Below are positions 39,201 to 51,396 of a DNA stretch of 64,000 nt, piece by piece. Position 1 is the first letter of the stretch. Each line of letters begins with the position of its first letter. Source of the stretch: Tomocerus qinae. Its lineage: Eukaryota > Arthropoda > Collembola > Entomobryomorpha > Tomoceridae. The stretch spans positions 30,752,513-30,816,512 of the forward strand of contig CM034547.1 of assembly GCA_020055645.1 (NCBI GenBank), read 5' to 3'. Position numbers and translations under genes: made by a program. The notes below the pieces were generated by a model. That model was not told the DNA's origin. It saw only the letters and a list, made by a program, of their open reading frames with translations, and did not search any database.

Positions 39201-42200
39201 CTTGGATTTTTGATATCATTGCTTTAAATGGTGTACAAAAATTCAACATTGTATTAAAACTAAATCTGATTCACTTTTTTTGGGATTAGATTTTTTCAAC
39301 GCAAAGCAACGATATCAAAAATCCAAGAACCTTCATGCGTTCCTCGATAGTAAGTCCCATAAAAATCGGCCTTATCCTTCGGGAGGAATAAAGCCGGATG
39401 TAAAACATTTTTTAACACGCATTTAGATAGGCCCGTGTGGTTGCTGTGCAGGCGTGGAGAGCCTTTTTAAGGTTGCTCATCACGCCTGCATAGCAACCGC
39501 ATAGGCCTATCTAAATGCGTGTTAAAAAATGCTTTACATCAAGCTTTATTCCTCCCGAAGATTACGGCCGATTTTTATGGGACTTACATTTTTGGAATCC
39601 TGGACAATCGAGGAACACAGGAGGGCGGATGGACTTTTGATATTATTGCTTTAAATGCTTTTAAAAAAATCGAATTCCAAAAAAAGTGAATCAGTTTTAG
39701 TTTTTATACAATGTTGATTTTTTTGCACCATTTAAAGCAATAATATCAAAAGTCCATCCGCCCTCCTGTGTTCCTCGATAGTCCAGGATTCCAAAAATGT
39801 AAGTCTCATAAAAATCGGCCGCAATCTTCGGGAGGAATAAAGCTTGATGTAAAGCATTTTTTAACACGCATTTAGATAGGCCCATGCGGTTGCTATGCAA
39901 GCGTGATGAGCAACCTTAAGTTAAAAGTTTTTGTTAAATAGTAATTTGCGTCAAGGAAAACCTGTGTGAATGGGTTCAATATCAAATGGGTTGCGAGGTG
40001 TAGCCCCAGAAATAAATTGAGATGATTTTGGATTAGCTGACTGACAAACTGAATTACGGCCTCCATCTCTTCGTACAGCAGCAATTCGTCTCAAGCTCTC
40101 GATATTAGTATCATTATTATTGGAATCAGAGTCGTTTGACTGCATCAGTCTGTCCGTATTATAGGAATTGTGTGAACGATGTACTACTTGATCCTTGCTT
40201 AAGAAATGCGGGAGTGTGAAAACGATGCATCCGATTACCATCACAAGGACTCCTGTCAAACCAGATTTATCAAGATCATTTAGGCATCCTTTATTCAAAT
40301 GCAATTAACATATCTAGCTAGAAAGTCATAAGATCATGAAACAAAGAAAAAAGAGTACAAATTACGTATTGTAGTACACGAGTGCACGTAAATACAATTA
40401 GAGTGTGGCAGGGCAGGTGACACTCGTAAACAATGATGCTTTGCTTTTACATTACAATTCGTTTATTACTGGGTACCTATGTCTATGAGTATGATACTAG
40501 CTATAAATAGAATAGAGAGAGTGCTCAGAATTATGTATAAATAACATTTGTTCCACATATTTTAACGAATTGACTATACGACAAGATAACCATACAGTCC
40601 ATACAGGACACAATGTTGCCTACTAAAGTGGCTAAAGTTACTAATGCAAAATGTAAAGTTGCCCTTCAACATAAATAAAGGTAAATAAAGGATATACTGT
40701 ATTAATTCACTGAGAAAAACGCTATTTTTACAAGTATAGACAAATTTTACTTAAATATATTCCACCTAAAGCAAAAATAGCAGTGCTTCTAACGCTTGCA
40801 TGACGTATATAAAGGAACATGAAACAAGAGGAGAAATCTAATAATTAGGATCTTGTATTTCCGCACATTTCCAAAGAGTGCGAATGTTGTATGAAAGCAA
40901 ATTATGAATAAGTAAAAACCATTTACCCGGACATACATATTCAATTTGGATGGCCAAAGTAATTAGTAATACATTATCTACTAGACTAGGTAGAAGAAGT
41001 ACCTTCACCTTCGCTAACTGTGCATGAATAATGCGAAAGCTAAATAAATTCGTTTTCGGTGGCCCATTTGGAAACTGTTGTCAGTAATGATCAATAAATT
41101 TAATTTATGTAAATACTTAATATCACTACATAAAGATCCGACAAATGGAATAAATAAAACGAATAAATAAGAGCTTGTCACTGTCACAATTATCTGTCAC
41201 TCATTTGACTAGACACTTTGAGTTATTGTTAATGAATTTGTATTTTACAACTATTAGCATCATACATTTTCATCAGTGCCTACATGAAAAAAGAACCACA
41301 GTCTCAGCAGATATGCTCAAGCTCAACTAACCCAACTAGTAAAAGCATAATGGGAAAACCATAAAAGCAAATAGATGCTTGTAGATTAAATTATCGCCAT
41401 ATGTTTTCCTATCTTACAGTTTACTTTACGAATATACATACATAATATCGTTCAAGCACAAAGTAAAAACATTACTACCACTTTGTTACATTAACAACAT
41501 TCCTGAAATTGAAAAATTACTCTACTGACAATGAACGTAGAGAGGCAAGAGCAAACAAAACCATTATGCCACTCACTCACACTTAAAACGTCACTAACAT
41601 AAGGAACAACACTAACGAACTGACAGTATATGAGTAAAAAAGTAAATATTTTACGTTAAGATTCTAAAGCTGGTCTTCCAGCTGCATATGAATACGAATT
41701 ATCCATATAATCTGCCTAATAATAAGTATTTACGCCATACGCATCCCACATCGCTTAAATAGTTTTCTTCCAAATATGGGACTAAGATGCACACAAGAAT
41801 CGAGAAGTGACTTTTGCATAGCAGTAGCAGGACTTGTATGCAGCACTTACATAAATAGGTCAAGGAGCTATGTTATGTTACTATTTTCTTTTGAGTGAAC
41901 TTTCAAGCTAATAATATGAACCGTTAGTAAAAGCGAAGCCCAATATTACAACTTTACGACCAAATGTTAGAGAATTTGAATTTATCTATTTCCAAGATAA
42001 TACTGAAACTTACCGATGGCAATCCATCTTGGTATATGTCTTTTAGCACCCAAATACGAAACGAAAAGGACTGTGACAACATTGCCCATTTCATAGGAAG
42101 AGGCGACAAGGCCTGAGAATCTAGATGGAATTTCGAAGCGCGTCTCAATTGTTGTGATGACCGAATTGACGTAACCTGACGCAACTGCTTGTTGGAGCGT

Positions 42201-45200
42201 TACCAACAATGCCAAAATGGACACAAAGAATTTGATATTCGCCATGGATTGGAAACATTTTGGAAGGTGGCACGGTCCAATGCCGCATTCCATAGAATCC
42301 AAACTTTTTACTCCTCCGTCCACAGACTTTTTTTCTTTTCTTGGAGACAACGGTGTTAGCTTTAGTGTGGCACGTCCGTCCACGATATTTCCTTCTGGCG
42401 ACGATGGCCTTGATTCTGTGTAAATAATAAATTACATTCATGTGTTACTTATCGATTTTCCCAATCAACACATTTCAAACATTTCAGTCTTTGCTCGATT
42501 TCGGAACATGCTTGACTATCGAAGGGCGTTCATACTTAATACTGTGTATCTAGTGTCTATCATAGCAGTAGCAAATGTAGTCATAATGCATCCGCTGATG
42601 TATCGTGTATAGATTACCACAAAGGTATGACAGCATTCATCAACTATGTAAACTGAGCCAAATGCCAACTGTGCTGTTATCACTACCATTCAATAAAAAC
42701 CTAGCCCAATACTATACAAGATATTACAGAATGGAGTATGGAGAATGCACTATAAATTTTACAATGAATACCAAGACATTTGTATAGACTCACCTTGACA
42801 AGGTATTTGTTATTTAGGTACAGTATGTTTCAATAGATAAAGAAGTATTCCTAAAAATCCTCATCATTGAAGACTAACAGAAACATTGTACGCGCGTGTT
42901 TATTCCCTTCACGAAAGAGAAAACAGAAATAAAATTATCTAAATCTAAACTGACTACTGTGACTACTAACTACCTATATTCATCTTGTTTCGCAAGCCAC
43001 ACATTGTTCATAAATCTAATGTAGATACTTACACTAAGCTTACATTCAATTTTAGTCATTGACAGACGTAAGTAGTAGATTAGAAGAGAAGGTATTTATT
43101 GTTAGTCTTGGAACAAATTAAGTGTAGAAACTATAAAGATTCTTTTAAGCTTTGTGTTACATATGTGTGTGCAAGTACAGTACTACATATAGCTCACAGT
43201 ATATTATTATAACCTTATACTTCAACTTATTGTACATTACATGACTGCATCGACCTGCTTCGCTTTACTGGCTCATGGCCAACAACGCTTTTGCTATTAG
43301 TAAACGTCTGCGTATATACAAATCATAACCCAGGTATTTAAATGCATAATGTGCGTTAAAAAGTTGAATGTAATCTACGATACTTTAATAATAAGGAGTA
43401 TGAATGAACGAATCATATTATAATAGAGCACAGACCGTTCATTTCATTGACGAATGACGTCTTGCGAGAGTCGCGAGTTAACTGTAGTGATAATAAAATA
43501 TGATTTAAGATCCCAATGGCTAAAACTGTCCTTTGATAATATGCGCAGTAACATGAAACATACATTACACTGGGAAAAAGTAACACGCTCGTTCTAATTC
43601 AACACATCGTATTGGTTTTATTGTCAATGATTTATCAATCTATATCTATTACTTCCTTCAATTTTTGACATAATATCAATCATGTTTATCAGCCATTTTT
43701 AGTTCCGTACTAATCCATTGCTATTCATGACGACGCCATGTCATTCATCATGTCATCTTGTATTACCCACAAACACAAATCCATAAATGAAGCAAACTAA
43801 TTCACGCAAATAATATAAATATAAGTCATACGTTACGAAAGTTTTTTTCACTAAATCTATGCTTATCATCTCTGCCCTCTGCTTATCTTATAAAACGAAG
43901 ATTTCCAAGTGTAGCATATAAGAAAAAGAGCAAAATTATCATTCATAAGACTCGAGTGGTTCATTACTGATTACCAAAATCAACAAATAAATAACCACGC
44001 ATACATAATGCTATATTCACAAGGACAAATAACGAATTTTAAATGTCAGAAACATGTTTCGTAGTTAAATCTAGCACTTGCAGCAAAAGTATAAGAAAAA
44101 TATTTAAGGCCTAAAACTGAGATAATGGGATAAGGCCACTTTAGACTCATCCTATTCCCATCGTTATGCTATTTCTATACAGATTTTTGAGTTTATACTT
44201 CGATTGATACTATCGTTATAGTGATGTTATCACATTCATATAACTTTCATATTCATATAATTCTTGGACACTTTATACTCATGCTTTTCATATTCTAATT
44301 CTATCGTTGTCAAGAAAAACCTCAGTTGAACAAAGTTCAACTTTCAGAAAATTGAAACTCCCTTGAAAGCCATTTTGTGTATTGTAGTAGGGACTCAAAT
44401 TACGACTTTTCTATTTAGTTGCCACAGTTACGGATCTACTGTAGTTGGAGTGCCACCCTCTGTTTCTTTCCTAATTTTGTCAATTTTATCACTTTATACC
44501 TTTGATTTGACGTTTGAATGATACACGAAGACGATAGGAATGCAATGCAAATAGGACAACCTAAAAAATAGTGTAAAGTGTTGCTGGGAATACCACTCGA
44601 AACTGTTAATAATATGATATGACAACGATAGAAATAGAATGAGTCTAAAGTGGCCTATAAACATTGACAAAATTGAGTTGTTTTTCCAGGTTGGCTCACA
44701 ATAATTCATAAACATAATAATCATTTATAAAATTATGTAGTACCGTGTGCTAAATGCATAAAATGAACAGACGTACTGTTAATTAATTCCATTACTACTA
44801 TACATAGCATTGTATTGTGCAAGAGCGTGGCACTCAAACGCGCGTCGGTAGCACTAATGAAATGTACCAAATCATACTGTGGGTAATCGAAAGTGAAACG
44901 CTCGTCAGAAAGTAATCTAAGTGGAATGGAATAAAGTATGTATATCAACATAATACAAAGCAGATCTGTAAAAAAAATCTCAATGTTTCTTGTTTCTATT
45001 AAATTATTTGGAGTAAAACCTTTTATGGGCTCTGGTTTTACCGTACTCTGGTTTCTGCTCATGAAATACTCAAAGGATCACCAAAGGATCACCAAACAAA
45101 CCTTACTTACTACCTATGCTTATCAGCCTCAGCCTGTCCTTTCTTCATGTCTTAGTGTAATTGTAACTCATAACTATTTTTGCACTATTTTCTAAACAAG

Positions 45201-47001
45201 CTCTTTCATTTTTATTTTGCAACCCATAATAATCGACTGATCTATAGATTTTTTAGCTTCGAGTTTTGACAGGGTTTTGACATGCTGGCTGGTTTAACCC
45301 TTACCCCCCCTGGTAAAACCCAACCCTGCTTACAATATTATATTCTCATTTTGTGAATTCTGTGAATTGAAGTAGAGTAGAGACAACCGATAGCGGTTAC
45401 AGATTAATGCGTTTATATAACAGACAATTAGATAGGGATTGTCGCATAAAATAGTGTCATTCATATTGGTTCTTAAAAAAAAGCATCGCCGTCTACATGA
45501 GAAGGCTAAGATTTCAAACTTTTATAATCGCACTTGAACAAAATATCCAGTCATAGCTTCATCAATGTAGACTGATTGCTTATAAATCAGAAGAAACTCT
45601 CCAGCTCTGAAGAAACTCACCTTCTGGCGATAGGCTGCGGACTGTTGAAACAGCAAGCTGCTGGAGTGGAGTTGGCTGCACTTCGAGTTCTCTTAGAGAA
45701 GACCAAGCAACAGCACCCATGCCGACCATCGGTAAACATCCTGATAGTGCCCGCCTGTGTCCCTTCTGCAGTGCGGAACTTGATATCGTTCCATGCGATG
45801 CCAGAGCTCTGCAATTGCAATAAAAAAGTAATCAAAAATCAAACCAATATAATTGAATAAAGTTATTATGACGTTAAGAAACCTTTACAGTTATAACAAG
45901 CCTATTGGTCAAAGGTTATATTTGATGTTCATTTTCTAGCAGAATAAGCGTTTAAAATGATAATTTGCAATGCAGTTGTACTGGTTGTCGTATAGTCGTA
46001 TTGTATCGATTAGATTGCTATATGTATAAAGCATAATATTGCATTGGTAATATAATGGATTGTAATCGTTGGAACGGAATATTTCCTCCAAATGCGGTAT
46101 GTATACGGCTCTTTCTCCTTCTTCATTTCTTGCCTGATTGTAATTAGTTCCGCACACTCCATATAACTATATGCATACGCATTAAGTAATATTAAGATTT
46201 TCCAATCGACAATAATTATAAACAGCACATGATGCACATGTCGTGTATTATCATATGATTATTGTATTATAAGCACAATACTGCGTAATTGCAATCGGTT
46301 ATCACGTTATTTTATTTCATAAATGTACTTATATCTCTAATAAATGCTCTAATCTAACTCATGATACTGCTACATCAGTGTCTTGGCTGTTTGTAAATTG
46401 AGTCCACAAGGCACTAATCATTAGTCATATCATAACAGTAAACAGTACATTTACCAACCGTCCCATCTCTCATTGTAAGTTGTCAACTTTCTTTCTTTGA
46501 ATCCATATAACTAACAACTGCTGCAATTTTTTCCTTCTTAAAATTTTAGGATAGTAATTTACATCTTGTACACACAAAATATGATGAAATCGACCAAACC
46601 CAGCCTTAATACACAGAAGAAAACTGAATCTCTTGACAATAGTTTGCAACAGTACCAAATGTAGTGCATTTAAGCCCTAACTGCAGTACACATTACATAA
46701 AATTTGAAGTTTACCCGTGATGTGTATTTGGATGAGATGGACGAGCTTCCAGCTGAGTGTGGTGAATTCCAGATGACGGAGGACTAACTACTCCTCCATA
46801 AGAATGGCCCCTCCTATGACCCCGATGCCCATGGTAGTAAGGTGTGGGTTGATTTGCTATCACAGAAGCAGCAGAAAGCGCTGCAGTAGTTCCAGATCCA
46901 GTACCATTCGGATTTTGGCCTTGAATTTGTTGACCCTGTCCTCCCCCATTTTCTGTACTTCCTACGGTAGTGTTATACAGTTGCCCCAGTCGAGAAGACA
47001 T
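36269..47001 (-). CDS. Oatp: Organic anion transporting polypeptide (SLCO/Oatp family)
   Basis: Twelve-membrane-span plasma membrane carrier that takes up amphipathic organic anions in this family; substrate here unknown. Twelve exons with matching phases, about 940 aa: 46715-47001, 45621-45808, 42014-42415, 39962-40252, 38401-38640, 37943-38300, 37707-37858, 37415-37607, 37168-37322, 36946-37084, 36671-36874, 36269-36482. Exons 1-2 encode a long hydrophilic N-terminus with a His/Gly/Arg patch near 60-70. TM1 is in exon 3 (NIKFFVSILALLVTLQQAVA). Exon 6 holds AMAAFGPVLGFLVGAW and the family-signature region (EQFVGLWWGGFL). Exon 9 has the Cys-rich Kazal-like extracellular loop (CMC, VCHKG, TPCHAGC). 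The tail is hydrophilic. Intron 7 has a GC donor (CCAG/GCAAGA). The N-terminal join of exons 1 and 2 is less certain than the rest. Introns 2 and 4 carry MITEs. Confidence 0.93.
39044..39466. mobile_element. Fold-back MITE 1 with TTAA target duplication (Oatp intron 4)
   Basis: 423 bp flanked by TTAA at 39040-39043 and 39467-39470. The ends are inverted repeats beginning RAAGGCTCTCC, and the complementarity runs through most of each half (CGCCTGCATAGCAACC, then ATGCRTGTTAAAAAATG, then TTATTCCTCCCGAAGGATAA, then a GGGACTTAC block), leaving a short centre. No coding content. The TTAA target is typical of piggyBac-type transposition, but the terminal bases are not the usual CCC. Confidence 0.85.
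39471..39915. mobile_element. Fold-back MITE 2, sharing a TTAA with MITE 1
   Basis: 445 bp with ends GGTTGCTCATC in inverted orientation, flanked by TTAA at 39467-39470 (shared with its neighbour) and 39916-39919. Its body is related to MITE 1: both carry the CGCCTGCATAGCAACC, TTATTCCTCCCGAAG and GGAATCCTGGAC blocks. Its arms are nearly perfect, about 200 bp each. It has no coding content. Confidence 0.85.
44133..44656. mobile_element. 524-bp MITE in Oatp intron 2
   Basis: Inverted termini AGGCCACTTTAGACTCAT at both ends, with further similarity inward (CTATT, ATCGTT) for about 35 bp. The trinucleotide ATA directly flanks both ends and may be a 3-bp target duplication. The inner part repeats the TTCTATCGTTGTC block near 44298. 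It has no coding content. Confidence 0.75.
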
Positions 47002-48900
47002 CTTTTAAAGATAAAAAATTTTAATTATGTTTCCTTTAGATAAAAATTGAATTGAATTAACAACGAGGTTAAAAATCATTCATGCAGATATGTGTGCCTT
47101 TGCCTTTCAACGTTTATTTCTGCGCTTGTGACACTGAACTTCTAAACAATGTATGTCATGTCATTCATTGTTAGCCTTTTAAAAATTGCAAAGCAATATT
47201 ACATTACATACAAAAGTTGAATAAAGAATATGTACTATAGGTACACCTATGTAGTAGTGCCAGTGCCAATAGTAGTATGTCTACAGTCTACGGCCTACAT
47301 ATATGTATAAATTTGTAGGCAATAAGTTGCTTGTAAAAAAGTAAAGTGAGCACAATATTATGCACTATCCCAATGTCAAACCAAGAAAACGATCAAAGAA
47401 GAACACTTAAGAAGAAACTAAGAACAGTTGGTATTACGCCATTTGATTGAGAGTAACAAACAATAACTAATCTTAAGGCAGTCATTGGACTGACAGAAAA
47501 TGGTTAAGCCTTCGTTTTATCAAATACCATACCTAGGAGCTGCTGCGTACAGTTAGCAATAAATTATTACCTATACCTATACTAGCTACAGATTACGTTG
47601 CGTTTGGTAAAGCAGAGTGGAGGAGCTTTTCTGGTTCTGTGAATCTCGCTATCTTTCATTTCTCATTTGTTAAGCTGCTGCACGCCAACGCACACGTATC
47701 ACATAGATATTATAGACCGAAGCTGAAGTGAAGCTGAATTAAGTTAACTGTAAATGTTGAGTGTTGCAAGTTGGAAAAACTGCTATACTATCTACTTTAT
47801 CTCATAATGTATACTGTATACCAAATATCTATGTGTATATGACAGCGAGTGGTGAGTGCACTGTGCTTTGCAAGTTTGCAATATTACTCACTTCGTATTT
47901 GCTCTTAAGCTAAGATTTAACTTTACTGTATTTTAGCGTAGCATAATGTAAAATATTATTTATTATACCTACTTGTAGCACACATACAGAATATGTTCCT
48001 GTTTACGTTACGATTAACAACTCTCTTTTGTCTGATACTGACGATAAGAAAAATACATATGCTGTAGATACTACCTGTCTACATTTGCCTCTGTTTTATA
48101 GTGTAGCAGCAAAAGCACAACAGCCTAGGTAGCTATCCTAGGTGCCTTAAAATCCTATAATATACTTCATTAAATTATAATCTACATAACATTCAAAAAC
48201 GAAAAGGAAGTAAGTGTAATAATTCAATATGAATTATGCTTATGTTTACAAAAAATTAATACAAAATCCTCCATGATAAAAAGGTTCACAAAGGCCAATA
48301 AGTAATGTCTAGCAGAAAAATGACTCAAACCTTACCGTTCAATCGAATCGAATGCACAAGCGATTTTATCTTAGACCCTGGATTGGATAAAGCTGCCGAT
48401 GGCAACAAAGGGTCCATAAAGGTTCCAAATATAATCTGATCTTCACGTACTACTTGGGTTGAAAGTTACAGAAGCGTATGAGTATGAGTTGTATAATTGA
48501 GGAGAAAGTTGTAAACAGAGAACTGACTTTAGGAGATCTGAAAAATATAAAATATGCTATTTTGATACCAATATTATAATGAATAATTCCAAAATTCTAA
48601 ATCATAATGGATTAAAATCAAAAAGCCTATAATTTACTTTAAAAACAACAAAACAATCGGAACATTCGCAACAAAGAAGTACTGTCCGATAATGGCTCTT
48701 TTAAGAGGGAATTACCCTGAAGGACTCCTCCTAACTAAAATTATATTAAATCATTCTCATTCTCATCATGTATATGTAATGCAGTGGCTTTTCCAATAAG
48801 AATTGAGTAAAATTCATAAGAAATGAGTAAATCTTGGACTGCGTACTTCCGAAAATCTCTTTCATGGCTTTTGTCCGTTGTACCTATTGTACTGTATCAC
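47002..48900. other. Oatp upstream region
   Basis: A TAAAG acceptor-like site about 35 nt upstream of the Oatp ATG suggests that the coding exon is preceded by a 5' untranslated intron. A candidate leader exon is annotated at 48336-48470. The rest is AT-rich with no recognised gene. Confidence 0.4.
48336..48470 (-). other. Candidate noncoding leader exon upstream of Oatp
   Basis: On the minus strand this slightly GC-richer stretch is open in one frame for about 45 codons and ends at AACG/GTAAGG, a good donor. Joined to the acceptor-like site just upstream of the Oatp ATG, the frame would meet a stop at once, so if it belongs to Oatp it is untranslated. It could instead be a fragment of an unrelated coding sequence. 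Upstream boundary unknown. Confidence 0.25.
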
Positions 48901-49041
48901 TAGTAGTAATCAAAAGTAAAATCGAATCGGATTTGATTTAGATTCAGATTGAAGAAAATGGATCAAATCCAACATAGCTTTTGAGTGCTCTGATTAAAAT
49001 AATTTGACGACTATGACGATTCAATAACAAAAGTAATGATA

Positions 49042-49090
49042 TGAGCGGTTCGAACGAGTAAGGAGGAATATCAAATTAATTTATTATTAA
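49042..49090. repeat. Inner terminal inverted repeat, left
   Basis: It begins ATGAGCGGTTCGAACGA and continues with an AAGGAGGAATATCAAATT block. It is the inverted counterpart of 51346-51394, with about five differences over 49 bp. It sits 170 nt beyond the stop codon of the transposase-like gene. Confidence 0.85.
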
Positions 49091-49262
49091 TATAGTAACT
49101 AACCAAAATCAACAAATCACAAAGTACAACAAGTTCCCCCAAGGGGATATTAACCCTTCCACGACCAAAATTGTAACAAATTGTTTGAAAATACTTAAAA
49201 TTGTTTGAAGTTAAACTATTACACTGACAAACTACTTGAACTTGAACCACGGATGTGCAATT

Positions 49263-51199
49263 CTACAATAAATCGAGAAAAAACTGCTTTTTGGAGTTAG
49301 GGAGGTACTCAATCATTCTACGCAAATCGTTTAGCTTTTCTTGAGAAATAGGCAACTTTTGTTGATAGGCCCTAGGCAAATTCATATCAATTATCCAATG
49401 TGATTCCCAAGGCATTCTGTTTATTAATCTTGTATGTCCCGAAAAAGGGTTGAGTACGTTATGAGCAACCCAAGGACTGTCGGCGTTATGAGATTCTTTG
49501 GTTCTAATAATGGCAGGAAGATTTGACTGCATTTGAATCCAAAAATAATGGCTAACGTTGAAGCTTCTGGGCTTAGGAATGTATTCAATCAAAGCTGCAA
49601 TATTTTTGAAGTCCGTAAACTGCATTTCAACCACTGTAAACGGATTTTCAATCCTTGTTGACCTTATAACATTAATCCAATCATTAGGTGTATGAATAAT
49701 AGCCGATTTTTGATGTCTTTCAATGGACGCAAAATGACGATCGCAACAAAGAAATGAATGGCCGGACACCAAGAATTTTTGATTCACCTCAGTGAAATAT
49801 TTGTTTTGAAGCAAATATTTTAGAAGACAAACAGTGGAATAGTTGTTGTTCTGTCCTTTGCACCTGTCTGACCATAGGGTGAGAGTTCTTTCTTGAGTTT
49901 CGACTAATTTATCATATTTAGAGACAATGAAATTCAAAATACAAGATCCAATGTCAATTTGCCCACGATTTCCTTGATCTTCGTTCCAAAAGTACATTGA
50001 CGACTGGTCCGTAGCCGGAGATGTTAGTGCTAGGTTGTATGAGGAAAATTTTCTAAGATAGTACATCTCCTGGTGGCTTAATCTTGGCGATAGAAGTATT
50101 TGCTGCAAATCCAAGCATAATACTATAAAATTTGGATCCACTTTAGCTCTTGCAGTATCTTCTTTCATAGCAGAATATCCCAACTCGGCAGACATGTGAT
50201 GATGTTCTAGTTCAATTTCAGTGTTTGCTACTGCTTCATTTTCATTTATGTTGTAGTTAGAGAGCCTTGCGTAGAGCTGGTCGCACACGTTACAAGTATC
50301 TGTTTTGGGAATTCCAAATCGAAGGTTTGTCTCCCTAAATGTGTCTTTATAGGCATTTTCATAATCCATGAAATGATCTCCGTATTTCGAAACGAATAAG
50401 CGGAACATTTTGGAAGCATTAAGATCAGTCTGTAGGTATAATCTATCTGGATTACCATTGGCTCTACAGTAATGCGAGAGATACGTGGGGAAGGATTGAT
50501 GTGCTCTTTAATCAAATCAACAGTTTCCGTTGGAATCCTATTGGGTCTGTTAAGATGACGACCTCGACCATCTTCAACTGACAAAATCCCCGCTTTCTTT
50601 TTCTTTTGAATTAGTTCTAGTCGCTTTTTTGAAATAGTGAAAACATTCATAAACGTAGCTGGACAACAAGGCAATTTCATTCCATTCTCACTTATCAAGG
50701 AATAGTAGTACGATGCTGTTTTCCTGCTGACATCAATATCCATAGTTCTCATCGCGGGGACAGACCAGTCAATCAGCGATAATAGAATATTTGATTGTCG
50801 ATTGTAGTTTTCATCAGAGACTTTCCAAAAGTCATTACTTATTCTTTGCTTCTCTTCTTGAAGGAGAAGACATCCTAGTTTTTGACATTGATTTGTACAT
50901 ATTTTTGCCTTAAAACGAAAGAAATGTTTATACTACAGCGCTTCACACTGTCTTTATTATGCCATAGCGCATAACTCTGTTTCATCTAAGACTATTAATC
51001 ATAAAGATAGATTTATTACCGCAGGAATCGTTATAAGGTCCTCACGAACTTTTCCATTTCGGTTGGTGTATTGTAGACCTATATTCCGCAAGAATTTCCT
51101 ATTATTGTCAGCCGTTTCCCCCAGGTTGTTCTTTCTCTTTTTACCGTGATTTAATCGGTTAATATCTGCCAAAGTTAACGATTTTTTAGCAGCAGCCAT
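49263..51199 (-). pseudogene. Transposase-like protein of an uncharacterised insect family, frameshifted
   Basis: Exon 1 is 51020-51199 (60 codons, basic, donor GCG/GTAATA); exon 2 runs 50908 to 49263. The total is about 610 codons. Exon 2 has N-terminal Cys/Trp motifs (CQKLGC, DFWKV), a basic RGRH segment, a YLSHYCR segment, a CNVCDQL zinc-type motif and three acidic blocks that could form a DDE-type site: CLDLQQ, WSDRCKGQNNN and CCDRHFASIE (D100, D181, D223, with E230 nearby, counted from the Met at 50408). Proteins with this order are common in insect genomes as uncharacterised proteins. The frame shifts near 50486-50502, where one missing base would account for it, so this copy is probably dead unless the base is a sequencing error. 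Inverted repeats on both sides support a role as the transposon's own enzyme. Confidence 0.7.
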
Positions 51200-51345
51200 T
51201 TTTACGCTCACGTAATAATGGCATGAACAAGTTTGAAATTTTCAAACTTACAAAAAACCGCCCTGCCTGGGTTAAAAATTTGATGACAGTTTTTGATGAC
51301 CTTGCATTGCATTGAATTTACCATTTGCGTTACTATGGATTGAAC

Positions 51346-51394
51346 TAAATAATAAATCAATTTGATATTCCTCCTTTTTCGTTCGAACCGTTCA
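51346..51394. repeat. Inner terminal inverted repeat, right
   Basis: Inverted counterpart of 49042-49090. It lies about 150 nt upstream of the transposase-like start codon (minus strand) and immediately precedes the 278-bp tandem units. Confidence 0.85.
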
Positions 51395-51396
51395 TA

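Noticed and set aside
45300..45330. C-run and GGTAAAACCC motifs near 45000-45330
   Set aside because: Short low-complexity similarity without clear inverted or tandem structure.
49042..49060. GGTTCGAACGA resembling a tRNA T-arm B box (also at 10818 and 51380)
   Set aside because: At 49042 and 51380 it is part of transposon inverted repeats and at 10818 it is Snx27 coding sequence; no A box, acceptor stem or anticodon arm at proper spacing.
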